Shown: positions 1-9,350 of the stretch, piece after piece
How positions within the stretch are numbered: the stretch's first letter is position 1
Layout of the letters: every line of letters begins with the position of its first letter
From: JBCCEJ01 sp039030335
Lineage (GTDB): Bacteria; Pseudomonadota; Gammaproteobacteria; HK1
Reading direction: 5' to 3'
NCBI GenBank assembly: GCA_039030335.1
Contig: JBCCEJ010000013.1
Coordinates: forward strand, 22,116-86,115
DNA: 64,000 nucleotides
Program-made: the position numbers and the translations under genes
The notes under the pieces: generated by a model
Told to the model about the DNA's origin: nothing
The model's database searches: none
What the model saw: the letters and a program-made list of their open reading frames with translations, nothing else

Positions 1-1771
1 GATGAAACAACGCTTCGTAAGTGATCATGAACTGCTCGTGCAAGTCCGCCCGACTGCTCTTGTCGAACGCACCATCCCTAACCGGTACCTGGATTTCGAA
101 GCCCTGCCCGACATACCGCATGTCCGCCGAACGCGTGAAGTGCACGGACTCCGCTGAAGCGCCCGCCTCCACCAGTTGCGCGGCAGCCGCCTGTTCCATG
201 TCCGCGAAAAGCCGGTTGGCCTCATTCGGGTCCAACGCGTCCAGGCGTACGACATACGAGCGCACATCATCGATCGCGGGCGGCGCCACGAGAAACCCAA
301 GCGCCGAGGTCACGCCAGCCCCGGGCGGTACGACAAACCGGTTGATCTTCAGTTTACGGGCGAGCCCATAGGCGTGTACCGGGCCTGCGCCACCGAACGC
401 TATCATCGTGTACCGGCGCGGATCGCGGCCCTTCTCTGCCAGGTACCTGCGGGTCGCAGCCGCCATGTTCTCATTGACGACATCGTGGATCCCGCGGGCC
501 ACCGCGTCGTCAGAAAGTTCTAGGGGTTCACCGACGACAGCCTGCATCCGCGCGGTGACCGCGTCGGTCGCGAGATCCATTTCGCCGCCGAGAAAATAGC
601 CTGGATTGAGACACCCGAGCATTAGATCCGCATCGGTCACGGCGGGCCCTTCGCCACCGCGTCCGTAGCACACCGGTCCGGGTTCGGACCCGGCGCTTTG
701 CGGCCCGACCTTCAAAAGCCCCATCGAGTCAGCGTGTGCGAGGCTGCCGCCGCCAGCGCCGATCTCAATCATATCGACCACGGTTATCTTCAGCGGAATG
801 CCCGACCCCTTGCGAAATCGCCGTACGCGCCCGGCCTCAAACTCGTGCGTGCGATTCGGCTGCCCGCCCTCGACGAGGCAGATCTTCGCGGTCGTGCCGC
901 CCATGTCAAACGACAGCAGGTCGGGCTCACCGAGTTTCCGTCCGTAGTAGCACGCGGCCAGCGCGCCCGCGGCGGGGCCGGATTCGATGAGACGCACCGG
1001 AAAAGCCGATGCCTGCGCAACGGTTGCAATGCCGCCGCCAGAGAGCATTACGTGCAGCGGTGCGTCGATGTACATGTCGGCGAGTCGTACTTCCAGATCG
1101 CGGAGGTAACCTTGCATCAACGGCTGCACGTAGGCGTTCACACAGGCTGTGCTGGCACGTTCGAACTCGCGGATTTCGGGCGCAACCTCGCACGACAGTG
1201 TCACCGGCAAGCCCGGGCATTCCTCAGCCAGCACTTTCGCGGCGGCCAGCTCGTGAGCCGGATTGCGGTAGGCGTGAATAAAACACACGGCGATGGCCTC
1301 GACGGCGTGCTCATCGCGGAGCGCGCGGGCCGCTTCGCGCACGGCCGCCAGATCCAACGGCTCGAGTTCCTCCCCGTCCGCCGACATTCGCCCGCCCACG
1401 CCCAGCCGGCGCCGACGCGGCACGAGGGTGGGTGCCGGCTCCAGAAACAGGTCGTAGAGGTCGTACCGGATCTCACGACCCATTTCTATAGCATCGCGAA
1501 AACCCGCCGTGGTTATCAGTCCAACCTTTGCACCCTTGCGCTCGATGACGGTATTCGTGACGAGGGTGGTGCCGTGAACGAGCCCGGCAATACACTCGGG
1601 AGCCAGATTCGCCGCATCCAGCAGTTGCCGAATGCCGTCGATGATCGCGACCGCCGGGTCTCGCGGCGTCGTCAGCAGCTTGCCTGTGTAGAGCGCGCCG
1701 GAGCCAGCATCTGCCAACACGAGATCGGTGAAGGTGCCCCCTACATCCACGCCAATCCGGTAGCGGCTCAT
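1..1771 (-). CDS. hyuA: Hydantoinase/oxoprolinase family protein, HyuA subunit (partial, 3' end outside window)
   Basis: The frame is open from an ATG at 1771 to the left window edge, giving 590 codons; HyuA proteins are usually about 680-700 residues, so roughly the last 100 are missing. The N-terminus reads MSRYRIGVDVGGTFTDLVLA, the ASKHA nucleotide-binding signature of the family. Further on are GTTLVTNTVIERKGAKVGLI and, near the edge, DMRYVGQGFEIQVPV, both typical of HyuA. The family acts with HyuB as an ATP-dependent hydrolase of cyclic amides such as hydantoins or 5-oxoproline; the substrate cannot be read from sequence. The ATG overlaps the hyuB stop (ATGA), so translation is probably coupled. 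Confidence 0.93.
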   Translation of the reverse strand, partial: MSRYRIGVDVGGTFTDLVLADAGSGALYTGKLLTTPRDPAVAIIDGIRQLLDAANLAPECIAGLVHGTTLVTNTVIERKGAKVGLITTAGFRDAIEMGREIRYDLYDLFLEPAPTLVPRRRRLGVGGRMSADGEELEPLDLAAVREAARALRDEHAVEAIAVCFIHAYRNPAHELAAAKVLAEECPGLPVTLSCEVAPEIREFERASTACVNAYVQPLMQGYLRDLEVRLADMYIDAPLHVMLSGGGIATVAQASAFPVRLIESGPAAGALAACYYGRKLGEPDLLSFDMGGTTAKICLVEGGQPNRTHEFEAGRVRRFRKGSGIPLKITVVDMIEIGAGGGSLAHADSMGLLKVGPQSAGSEPGPVCYGRGGEGPAVTDADLMLGCLNPGYFLGGEMDLATDAVTARMQAVVGEPLELSDDAVARGIHDVVNENMAAATRRYLAEKGRDPRRYTMIAFGGAGPVHAYGLARKLKINRFVVPPGAGVTSALGFLVAPPAIDDVRSYVVRLDALDPNEANRLFADMEQAAAAQLVEAGASAESVHFTRSADMRYVGQGFEIQVPVRDGAFDKSSRADLHEQFMITYEALFH

Positions 1772-3498
1772 GACGACTGACCTTCCGGAGCATCGCCGGG
1801 CTGACCTTCGCGCCCGCCCTGCGTCGGCGGTTCTGAACCGGCTTCAGCGCCGTCAGCGCCGTGGGTGAATCCGTAAGAAGCCGCCGCGGCCGCAGCCGAG
1901 ATGTAGCCATTTAGCAAGTCGGCTTCGACCTGCTCGCGCGGGCGCGCCTCAGGCGGGCCGAAACCACCGCCACCCGCGTAGCGCATGGTCAACCGTTCAC
2001 CCGGATTGATCGACGTTCTGGACTTCGGATGTGGCGTCGCCCGACTGCCGAGCGCAATCGCCGCCCCGGCGCCTGCCTGACCGCCCTGCATGCCAGAGGC
2101 CGGATACTTCTGACGGTCGGACAGCAGCGACAGTTGTAATGGCCCGGGCGCGCGGCTCTCGATGACACATTCCTGCCCCAGCCCGCCGCGCTGGCGTCCG
2201 GCACCACCTGAATCAGTACGCAGTTCCTTCTTCCAGACCACCAATGGCGCCACGCTCTCGAAGGCTTCGATACTGCCTGCACCGGCATTGGTCGGAAACG
2301 CGGTGGTCGGCAGGCCATCGCTGAGATGCGACGCGCCCATGCCACCGCTCGCGAACAGAATCTGCGAGAAGCGCACGCCGCCAGGGCCTTCGCCACTGAA
2401 CACCGCCCGCATCGTCGGCGCCCCGCCGCACTCGGCGATCACGCGATCCGGTACCGCCTCGGCGAGCGCCTTGTAGATAACACCGGCCAGCAGGTGCCCC
2501 GTCAGTTGCCGCGCATTGCAAGGTGCGGGAAACCGCGGGTTGAGAATACTGCCTTCCGGCGCGGTCACTCGAATTGGATGATAGGAGCCTTCGTTGCGCG
2601 GCGTCTCCGGGTCGAGAGCGCACTTGACCGGGTAGGCCGAATACGCATCGGTGTAGTTCATAACGCAGTTCAAGCCTCGCTTGATCTGCGCAGACGTGCC
2701 GGCGTAGTCGATATGGATCGAATCGCCGTCTACATGCAAAGCACATTCGATGTGCGTTTCGTCATCGTCGAAGCCGTCCGCGTCGATCGCAGCCCGGTAG
2801 ACACCGTCTGGCACCTCGCGAATCGCGGCGCGCATCGACTGTGCGGCGCGTTCGATCAGAGTGCGTGCGAGGCCGCGCAGATCCAGCATCTGCGTGTCGT
2901 CCAGGAACTCCTGCAACCGCTCGCCGCAGACCTGATTAGCCGTCACTTGCGCCTCAATGTCGCCCAGCACCTGATCGGGCACGCGTACGTTGCCGAGCAG
3001 CAAATCGCGAACGTCCTGATTCGGCTCGAACGCGCGCAGCCACTTGACTGGTTGAATGCGGATACCCTCTTCGAACAGCTCGCCGCAGTCGGCCGACCAA
3101 AGTGAGCCGCCGATGTCCGGCGAGTGCGCGATCGACCCTGAAAACGCCACGAGCTGGCCCCGATGGAAGATCGGCATCACCATCGTGATGTCGGGCAAAT
3201 GACCCGTCGCCAGCCACGGGTCGTTGGTGATCACGCAATCGCCGGGCGCCCAGCTGTCAGCTGGGAATTTATCCAGGAAGTGCCTGAGCGTACGGGGCAG
3301 GATGCCGTTGAACGAAGCGATGCCGCCGGTGTTTTCCGCGAGCGAGTTGGCGTCCACATCCATCAACACCGTTGCGAAGTCATTGGATTCGCGCACGATG
3401 GTGGAAAACGATGTGCGCAGCAGCGCGGCGGCCGACTCGTCAGCGATCGAGATGAGGCGGTTCCAGTAAATTTCGAGACTGATCGGATCGAGATCCAT
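1768..3498 (-). CDS. hyuB: Hydantoinase B/oxoprolinase family protein, HyuB subunit
   Basis: This 576-residue protein starts MDLDPISLEIYWNRLISIAD and carries FNGILPRTLRHFL and CVITNDPWLATGHLPDITM, hallmark blocks of the hydantoinase B family. It has the full family length. HyuB is the partner of HyuA in ATP-dependent opening of cyclic amides. It is first in a hyuB-hyuA unit with a 4-base ATGA overlap. The C-terminus is Gly-rich (about residues 510-520, GGGGFGPP), as in homologues, and then has a loose Gly/Glu-rich tail. A flavin oxidoreductase gene lies 99 bases upstream on the same strand and may belong to the same transcript. The physiological substrate is unknown. Confidence 0.93.
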   Translation of the reverse strand: MDLDPISLEIYWNRLISIADESAAALLRTSFSTIVRESNDFATVLMDVDANSLAENTGGIASFNGILPRTLRHFLDKFPADSWAPGDCVITNDPWLATGHLPDITMVMPIFHRGQLVAFSGSIAHSPDIGGSLWSADCGELFEEGIRIQPVKWLRAFEPNQDVRDLLLGNVRVPDQVLGDIEAQVTANQVCGERLQEFLDDTQMLDLRGLARTLIERAAQSMRAAIREVPDGVYRAAIDADGFDDDETHIECALHVDGDSIHIDYAGTSAQIKRGLNCVMNYTDAYSAYPVKCALDPETPRNEGSYHPIRVTAPEGSILNPRFPAPCNARQLTGHLLAGVIYKALAEAVPDRVIAECGGAPTMRAVFSGEGPGGVRFSQILFASGGMGASHLSDGLPTTAFPTNAGAGSIEAFESVAPLVVWKKELRTDSGGAGRQRGGLGQECVIESRAPGPLQLSLLSDRQKYPASGMQGGQAGAGAAIALGSRATPHPKSRTSINPGERLTMRYAGGGGFGPPEARPREQVEADLLNGYISAAAAAASYGFTHGADGAEAGSEPPTQGGREGQPGDAPEGQSS

Positions 3499-3597
3499 GC
3501 GGCGACTCGCTCGTGCGGCCCGGGCGCCGTCGCGCCCGGGAACTACATGACATCCGGCGATTCAGTGAATACGAGTCGCCGCGCTTTGGCGGGCGCT

Positions 3598-4746
3598 TCA
3601 GGCGGGTGCAAACACGTCTTCGTGCTGCACGCCGGCGGCGATGACCTCTCCCGCGGGGATCACGGGCTGGCAGAACCGCACATCGTTCTTGAGCGTAGGC
3701 AGGCATTTCTCGGCGAACAGCCGCAGGTTCTGTTCCGCCCGCTCGTGCGGCATACCACCGAACGAGAACTCACCCACAAGATGCTCGAGCCCCGTCAGTC
3801 GGCGCAGTTCGAGAATCTGTTCCATGCAGTCATCCGGCGTGCCGACCACCTGGATCGAGACGTAGAACTCGTTGGCCGTCTTACGAAAAGACGGATCCTT
3901 CATCTTCGAGTAGGTCTTCGCCATCTTGCCGTACGCCTCGTAGCCCTTGACGTTGGCGAGCCCCCCATCGGAGAACTTGTAGTGATTCTCGATGGAATCC
4001 CACTTCGCCCCGAGATAGGCAAGGGCCAGATCTTCAGCTTCATCGCGGCTCGACGCGCAGGCGATATTGGTCGACACGATCGGCGGGCGGGGCGTATGGC
4101 CAACGCTCGCCGTCATCTCGCGAAAACGCACGACGTCTTTTGCCGCCTTCGACCACTCGTTCTGCATGATAACGAGCATGCCGAATCCCATCTTGGCGAT
4201 CAGTTCGGCCGATTCAGGGCTGACTGACGACGCGTAGAAGCGTTGTTCGGGATTCGAAATCGGTCGTGGCCGTATGGACGTCTTCGGAATCTTGAAGAAC
4301 TCACCGTCGTGCTCGAACACGTCTTGCTTGAGCGCCTTCATAACGATCTCGGCGGCCTCGGCGAAACGTGGGCGCGCTTCGTCCATCGGCACCCGGAAGC
4401 CGGCGTATTCAGCCCGCGCCGCGCCGCGACCAAAGCCGAACAGGCAGCGCCCGCCGCAGAGAATATCGAGATGCGCGATCATCTCGGCAACCCGCACCGG
4501 ATCGTGCCAAGGCAGCACGATGACGGCGGTGCCGAGCTTCACGCGGCGCGTGCGCCCGGCGAAGTAGGCCAGCGTCTGTGTCGGCTGTGGCGACATCGAG
4601 TAGCCGGTAAAGTGGTGTTCGAGCGCGAAGATCGAATCGAAGCCCAACGGCTCGGCCAGGTCGCCTATCGCCAGATGGTCGCGCATGACCGCCGCGTCGC
4701 TGCGGCCAGCCTGCTGCAGCATGTTCAAAGAAATTCCAACTTCCAT
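3598..4746 (-). CDS. LLM-class (luciferase-like) flavin-dependent oxidoreductase
   Basis: A 382-residue protein beginning MEVGISLNMLQQAGRS. Blocks such as LGFDSIFALEHHFTGYSMSP, KLGTAVIVLPWHDPVRVAE and GRCLFGFGRGAARAEYAGF are those of bacterial luciferase-like monooxygenases, which use reduced flavin (FMNH2 or F420) to oxidise organic substrates. The start at 4746 is preceded by GGGAGG at 7-base spacing; an in-frame Met 57 bases upstream has no such site. The gene sits upstream of hyuB-hyuA on the same strand, which suggests a role in breaking down an N-heterocycle or similar compound, but that is inference. Its 5' end lies 79 bases from a divergently read solute-binding protein gene. Confidence 0.88.
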   Translation of the reverse strand: MEVGISLNMLQQAGRSDAAVMRDHLAIGDLAEPLGFDSIFALEHHFTGYSMSPQPTQTLAYFAGRTRRVKLGTAVIVLPWHDPVRVAEMIAHLDILCGGRCLFGFGRGAARAEYAGFRVPMDEARPRFAEAAEIVMKALKQDVFEHDGEFFKIPKTSIRPRPISNPEQRFYASSVSPESAELIAKMGFGMLVIMQNEWSKAAKDVVRFREMTASVGHTPRPPIVSTNIACASSRDEAEDLALAYLGAKWDSIENHYKFSDGGLANVKGYEAYGKMAKTYSKMKDPSFRKTANEFYVSIQVVGTPDDCMEQILELRRLTGLEHLVGEFSFGGMPHERAEQNLRLFAEKCLPTLKNDVRFCQPVIPAGEVIAAGVQHEDVFAPA

Positions 4747-4825
4747 CGTGTGCCTCCCGTTGCGCTGTGCGATCATCCTTGCTGATTGGAATGCACCGTG
4801 CAAGCACGCGAATGGCCATGTGCCG

Positions 4826-5761
4826 ATGTCCCCACCACTGATCCTGGCACTGCCAGATTTCGTCTCGAACTCCTACTTTCCGGCGATTGCCGCGCTACAA
4901 CTCGGTGAGTTCGAGCGCGCCGGTCTGCACGTGGAACTACGCACCGTGTTCCCCGCGCCCGCGTGCTACACCGCGTTGCGAGACGGGCAAGTCGACCTGG
5001 TGGCCGGGTCAGCGCATCTGCCGCTGACGGCGCTAGATGATTGGACCGACATGAAACTGCTCTGCGCACTCTCGCAGGGGATGTATTGGTTTTTGGTGAT
5101 GCGTGCGGATCTCGGCACCACCCGCGGCGATGTGAGCGCGGTCAAAGGCCGTCGGATCATCGCCGCACCGGGTATCGATCTGGGCTTTCAGCAGTTGCTG
5201 GTGTCAGCCGGCATCGACGCTGAGCGCGATGATGTAAGAATCGTGCGGTTGCCAGACAAATTGCGCGGCGATGACTCTTTCGGCGTGGCCGCGGCGCGCG
5301 CCTGCGTCGCTGGCTTCGCCGACGGATTCTGGGCGAACGGCATGGCCGCAGCCGTCGCGGTAGCGAGCGGCGATGCGGCCGTCGTGCTGGACGTGCGGCG
5401 CGGTGACGGGCCCTCGGACACGTTCAGCTTTACCGCCCCTACGCTGGCGGCACGGACCAGTTGGGTCGAAGCGAATCCGGTCGCCGCCGCAGCCGCTGTT
5501 CGCGCGATCAACCATACGCACGCGCGGCTGCGCGCCGATCCGGAACTCGCCTTCGAAGTTGCGCAACCGTGGTTCCCGCCGGAGGAAGCACGCCTTATCA
5601 CCAACCTGGTACGAGCCGACCTGCCGTACTACCGGACGGCGCTGTCTCAGGCCTTCATCGACTCGATGCAGCGTTTTGCGATGAGGCTGAATCTCACTCG
5701 CCAGATCGCCCCGTACCAGGACGTCGTCGCCGGCGTGTGTGTGCCTGAGTGGGAAAGCTGA
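4826..5761 (+). CDS. NMT1/THI5-like or ABC-type solute-binding protein without signal peptide
   Basis: 311 residues from an ATG at 4826 (MSPPLILALPDFVSNSYFPA). The fold signature is that of the NMT1/THI5 and nitrate/sulfonate/taurine solute-binding family: ALQLGEFERAGLHVELRTVF near the start, DLVAGSAHLPL near residue 60, and KGRRIIAAPGIDLGFQQLL around residue 110. There is no recognisable signal peptide or lipobox from this start. An upstream in-frame extension (to 4685) has no Shine-Dalgarno site and overlaps the neighbouring gene. No permease or ATPase gene is adjacent, so it may be an orphan component or a cytoplasmic ligand-binding protein. It diverges from the LLM oxidoreductase gene. 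Confidence 0.75.
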   Translation: MSPPLILALPDFVSNSYFPAIAALQLGEFERAGLHVELRTVFPAPACYTALRDGQVDLVAGSAHLPLTALDDWTDMKLLCALSQGMYWFLVMRADLGTTRGDVSAVKGRRIIAAPGIDLGFQQLLVSAGIDAERDDVRIVRLPDKLRGDDSFGVAAARACVAGFADGFWANGMAAAVAVASGDAAVVLDVRRGDGPSDTFSFTAPTLAARTSWVEANPVAAAAAVRAINHTHARLRADPELAFEVAQPWFPPEEARLITNLVRADLPYYRTALSQAFIDSMQRFAMRLNLTRQIAPYQDVVAGVCVPEWES

Positions 5762-5885
5762 TGCGGTACAGGCCAGCTGGTCGCTCGAGAGCAGGTCGCG
5801 AAGACAACGCCGATGTCATGTCATCACTGGCGCTGAGCGCCGCAAAGCGTTCCGACCATCCGATCGAGCCGAGTGGAATCGTCAG

Positions 5886-6842
5886 TCAGCCGGTCAGCGA
5901 CGCGAGGAGCGCCCGCCAGGCATCCCGCTCTGCGTCCGGCGACAGTGCCGGTGCAAGTTCATGACCACTCGCCTGCACAGCCTGCAGAAAATCGGGCTCG
6001 TGTTCGCATCGCCATAGCAGTTGCGCAAGCGCATGCTCATCCCCAACCGGGAAGTAGGCCGGATGCGCATTACCCAACAGCCCGCGGTTGCCCGAGATAT
6101 CGCTTGCGATCACCGCGGTACCGAGCGCGCTCGCTTCCGTTACGACATTCGCGCCACCTTCACAGACCGACGAGATGACCAATGCGTGAGAGCGCTGAAG
6201 CTGCCTCAACGCACGCGCTCTGGGTACTTCTCCACGCAGGGTAAACCGCGGATTCGCGGCTGCTTCGCGGTTCGCCCGGGCTTGCCATTCGGGCGAATGG
6301 GCACCGCCCATGTGTGTGATACGCAGCCGTGACGCCGACGGTACCAGGCGGGCTGCATACGCTGCGCGTAGCGGGTCTTTCTCGTCCCTCAGGTGGGCCA
6401 GCACGGTCACCTGAAACCAACGCTTGAATCGCGGCTGACGCACCGACGGCAAGGCGCAGGACTGCTTGATGACGGTGAGCCTGCCTGCGAACTCTGACGG
6501 GATATCCCGGTAAACATTGTCGTGCAGACCGACCAGCGCGTCGGCAGCCGCCATGGTCGCCAGCGTGGGCTCGGGATGCGAGTGCTGAAACTTGTAGATA
6601 TCCGTACCCGCGAGCAACACGACGATGGGCGCACCGGGACGCGCCGCCCTGAAAGCGCGCACGGCCGCCGCGCTTCGCCATGCGTGAATGGCGAGCAGCA
6701 GGTCATGTGGTCGACGCGGCAGTGCGACACTGACGGTCACGTCGTGGCCGAGCGAGCGCAGCAGTTGCGCCCAGCGGTTGGCTGTCACACGATTGCCGCT
6801 ACGCGAGCTCGCCGCAGCTGGCGTCACCAGCGCGATACGCAT
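5886..6842 (-). CDS. senB: Selenosugar synthase-like glycosyltransferase SenB
   Basis: A 318-residue GT-B glycosyltransferase. The N-terminus MRIALVTPAAASSRSGNRVT followed by RWAQLLRSLGHDV, the central VTVLAHLRDEKDPLRAAYAA, and the C-terminal EGGANVVTEASALGTAVIAS match the SenB subfamily (TIGR04348-type). In the described pathway SenB joins selenophosphate with a UDP-sugar to make a selenosugar, the Se donor for SenA. Identification rests on family pattern plus the adjacent senA and selD. The gene is divergent from senA with only 35 bases between the start codons, so their promoters must overlap. No strong Shine-Dalgarno is visible. Confidence 0.85.
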   Translation of the reverse strand: MRIALVTPAAASSRSGNRVTANRWAQLLRSLGHDVTVSVALPRRPHDLLLAIHAWRSAAAVRAFRAARPGAPIVVLLAGTDIYKFQHSHPEPTLATMAAADALVGLHDNVYRDIPSEFAGRLTVIKQSCALPSVRQPRFKRWFQVTVLAHLRDEKDPLRAAYAARLVPSASRLRITHMGGAHSPEWQARANREAAANPRFTLRGEVPRARALRQLQRSHALVISSVCEGGANVVTEASALGTAVIASDISGNRGLLGNAHPAYFPVGDEHALAQLLWRCEHEPDFLQAVQASGHELAPALSPDAERDAWRALLASLTG

Positions 6843-6877
6843 CCGATTTTCCGATTCACAGAAGGACCGCTGCCAAC

Positions 6878-8212
6878 ATGAGTGATGGGATCCCGCCAGT
6901 CAGTCCGGTACCCAGCAGCCAGCTTGCCGACGCCATGCGCGACGCGCGCAAGCGTACCCTGGAACTGGTCGACGGACTCACCGGCGAACAGCTGATGGGG
7001 CCGCGGCTGCGTATCGTCAATCCGATGCTCTGGGAAATCGGGCATGCGGCATGGTTCCATGAACACTTCATCCTCAACCGGGCTTACGGCCGCGAGCCTC
7101 TGATGCCGGCCGCTTCGGCCCTCTACGACTCGATCGCCATCCATCACGACGAACGCTGGGACCTGCCGCTTCCCACCCTCGACCAGACACTGGAGTACAT
7201 GCAACTCGTGCAGGATACCCTGCTCGAGCGACTGCGCGGCAACTTCGCCAGCCTGCGCGATTGCTATCTCTACCAGTTCACGACGTTCCATGAAGACATG
7301 CACGACGAAGCGTTTACCTGGACACGTCAGACGCTCGCACACCCGACGCCCGACTTCGCGATCGCGAGGGATCCGGGTCCGCCGGCAGACGCCCAGGCTG
7401 GTCCGCTCGACGGCGACGTCGCAGTGCCGGGCGGCACGTTCATGCTCGGTGCGTTCGGTGATGCGCCGTTCGTTTTCGACAACGAGAAGTGGTGCCACCC
7501 GGTTCCGATCGAACCGTTTCGCATCGCCCGCGCTCCTGTGACCAATACCCAGTTCGCCGCGTTCGTCGACGGCGGCGGCTACGACGACGAACGGCTGTGG
7601 GAGCCGGCGGGCTGGGCGTGGCGGCAGCGCGCGGATGCAGAGCATCCGATCTACTGGCAACGCGACGGGGCCGGCGGCTGGCTGCAACGACGTTTCGAGC
7701 GGTGGGTCGAACTGCCGCCCGACCAACCGGTTATCCACGTCAACTGGTTCGAAGCGAAGGCGTGGTGCCGCTGGGCCAACCGTCGGCTTCCGTCGGAGGC
7801 CGAATGGGAGTCGGCTGCGCTCGGGCGTCCAACCACGCGCGGCGAACTGGACGAGGAGAAGACGCGCTATCCGTGGGGCGATGAGCCCCCAGGGCTCGCA
7901 CGCTGCAACCTGGACGGGCGCTCACTTGGCCCGATCGACGTCGCCGCACTACCGGCGACCGACAGCCAGTTCGGTTGCCGGCAAATGCTCGGCAATGTCT
8001 GGGAATGGTGCGCGAACCGGTTCCTGCCCTACCCGGGTTTCACACCGGACGCGTACAAGGAGTATTCGCAAACGCTGTTCGGCCACACCCGCGTTCTGCG
8101 CGGCGGCGCGTGGGTAACCCGCTCACGCATGGTGAGCGGCCTCTACAGGAACTTCTTCGGACCGGATCGGCGCGACGTAATGGCTGGCTTCAGGACTTGC
8201 GCAAACGACTGA
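6878..8212 (+). CDS. senA: EgtB-like selenoneine synthase SenA (DinB + formylglycine-generating-type domains)
   Basis: 444 residues. The N-terminal DinB-like domain has GHAAWFHEHF (His56, His61, His63) and FHEDMHDEAF (His138 and His142, the i/i+4 pair that binds Fe in EgtB enzymes). The C-terminal FGE-sulfatase domain has PVTNTQFAAFVDGGGYDDE, WFEAKAWCRWANRRLPSEAE and GNVWEWCANRF. EgtB enzymes form the C-S bond of ergothioneine; SenA forms the C-Se bond of selenoneine from hercynine and a selenosugar. A companion senB and a nearby selD favour SenA over plain EgtB. No egtD is visible. An AGGA lies 11 bases before the ATG. It is convergent with selD; a short inverted repeat (8254-8266) lies between them without a T-tract. 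Confidence 0.85.
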   Translation: MSDGIPPVSPVPSSQLADAMRDARKRTLELVDGLTGEQLMGPRLRIVNPMLWEIGHAAWFHEHFILNRAYGREPLMPAASALYDSIAIHHDERWDLPLPTLDQTLEYMQLVQDTLLERLRGNFASLRDCYLYQFTTFHEDMHDEAFTWTRQTLAHPTPDFAIARDPGPPADAQAGPLDGDVAVPGGTFMLGAFGDAPFVFDNEKWCHPVPIEPFRIARAPVTNTQFAAFVDGGGYDDERLWEPAGWAWRQRADAEHPIYWQRDGAGGWLQRRFERWVELPPDQPVIHVNWFEAKAWCRWANRRLPSEAEWESAALGRPTTRGELDEEKTRYPWGDEPPGLARCNLDGRSLGPIDVAALPATDSQFGCRQMLGNVWEWCANRFLPYPGFTPDAYKEYSQTLFGHTRVLRGGAWVTRSRMVSGLYRNFFGPDRRDVMAGFRTCAND

Positions 8213-8294
8213 CTATCGTCGAGTGCCCACGGCCAAGCGGGCGCCGCACATGTTGAGCGGCGCTCAGCTTCGCCTTCCGTCAAACCTTCTCCGC

Positions 8295-9350
8295 TCAGGT
8301 TACCGTGATGTGGGCGTCACGTTCGCCCGGTGCCGTCATCTCACCGATCACCGCCGCTTCAGCATGTCCGGCCGCCTTGAACGCGGCGACCACGTCATCG
8401 GCCGACTCCGGGCTGCACGCGACCAGCAGTCCGCCGCTGGTCTGCGGATCGCGCAGCAGGTTCTGCTCGCCGGCTGACAGTGAAGCCGGCAGCGTCACAT
8501 GGTCACCGTAGCTCGCCCAGTTGCGGTTCGCAGCGCCGGTGTTGTATCCGCGCTCAGCGTAGTCACGCGCCGCCGGCAGCACTGGTATCGCCGTCCAGTC
8601 TAGCGTCGCGCCAAGGCCGGCACCGCGGCACATTTCGAGCAGATGCCCGAGCAGCCCGAAACCGGTGACGTCGGTCATGGCGTGAACCCCGGACAACTCG
8701 GCCAGCTCCGCACCTACCGCATTCAAGCGCGTCGCCGTCTCGACCATCTGGCGGTAGCCGTCGGCATCCAGCTCGTCCTTGTTGGCGGCGGCGCCGAGAA
8801 TGCCGATACCGAGCGGTTTACCCAGCACCAGGCGATCGCCCGCGCGAGCACTCGCATTGGCGCGCACCTCGTCGGGGTGCACGATGCCGAGCGCGACCAG
8901 TCCGTAGATCGGTTCGCCGATATCGATCGTGTGCCCCCCGGCAACCGGCACGCCCGCTTCACGACAGACATCGTGACCGCCGGCGAAGATCTGCTGCGCG
9001 ACCGCTGGTTCCAGCTTGCCGGCCGGAATGCCGGCGATGGCGAGCGCCATGAACGGCTTGCCGCCCATGGCGTAAACATCCGACAGGGCGTTGGCCGCGG
9101 CCATTCGACCGAAATCGTACGGATCGTCGACGATCGGCATAAAAAAGTCGGTCGTCGCGATGACAGCCTGGCTGTCATTCAGTTTGTAAACCGCCGCATC
9201 GTCGGCGTTTTCGTTGCCGACGAGCAGATTCGGATCCTGATACTGCGCGGGAAGTTTGGAGAGCAGTTCTGCCAACACCGACGGTGCTAGTTTGCAGCCT
9301 CAACCCCCGCCATGAGAAAGCTCAGTGAGCCTGAAGGGCGCTTCTGACAT
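8295..9350 (-). CDS. selD: Selenide, water dikinase (selenophosphate synthetase), selenoprotein with Sec17
   Basis: Read through an in-frame TGA at 9302-9300, the gene encodes 351 residues starting MSEAPFRLTELSHGGG, then Sec17, then GCKLAPSVLAELL. This aligns exactly with E. coli SelD, where the catalytic residues are Cys17 and Lys20. Without readthrough the conserved N-terminus would be lost and the protein would have to start at a GTG at 9278. Downstream blocks are intact: DDAAVY, DFGRMAAANALSDVYAMGG, GHTIDIGEP and DVTGFGLLGHLLEM. SelD makes selenophosphate from ATP and selenide for tRNA-Sec charging, and here probably also for SenB (the SenC role). A hairpin follows the TGA at the right distance for a bacterial SECIS. 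It is convergent with senA, unlike the usual co-directional sen operon. Confidence 0.93.
9269..9297 (-). promoter_or_regulatory. Putative bacterial SECIS hairpin in selD
   Basis: Starting three bases after the TGA on the minus strand, CTAGCACC (9290-9283) pairs with GGTGTTGG (9279-9272), including two G-T wobbles, around a three-base loop GTC. An outer CTG/CAG pair closes it over a bulge. The first loop base is G, 17 bases after the TGA, consistent with SelB-binding SECIS hairpins, which sit just 3' of the UGA with a G at the start of the apical loop. The structure was folded by eye. Confidence 0.6.

Noticed and set aside
698..1780. Long plus-strand open frame (360 codons) opposite hyuA
   Set aside because: It is antisense to the clearly homologous hyuA frame, is Arg/His-rich and has no domain or start site.
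3163..4227. 354-codon plus-strand open frame across hyuB and the LLM gene
   Set aside because: It spans two recognised opposite-strand genes and has shadow-like composition.
9300..9302. The selD TGA as an inactivating nonsense mutation
   Set aside because: It is exactly at the catalytic residue known to be Sec in other SelD proteins, and all other motifs are intact.
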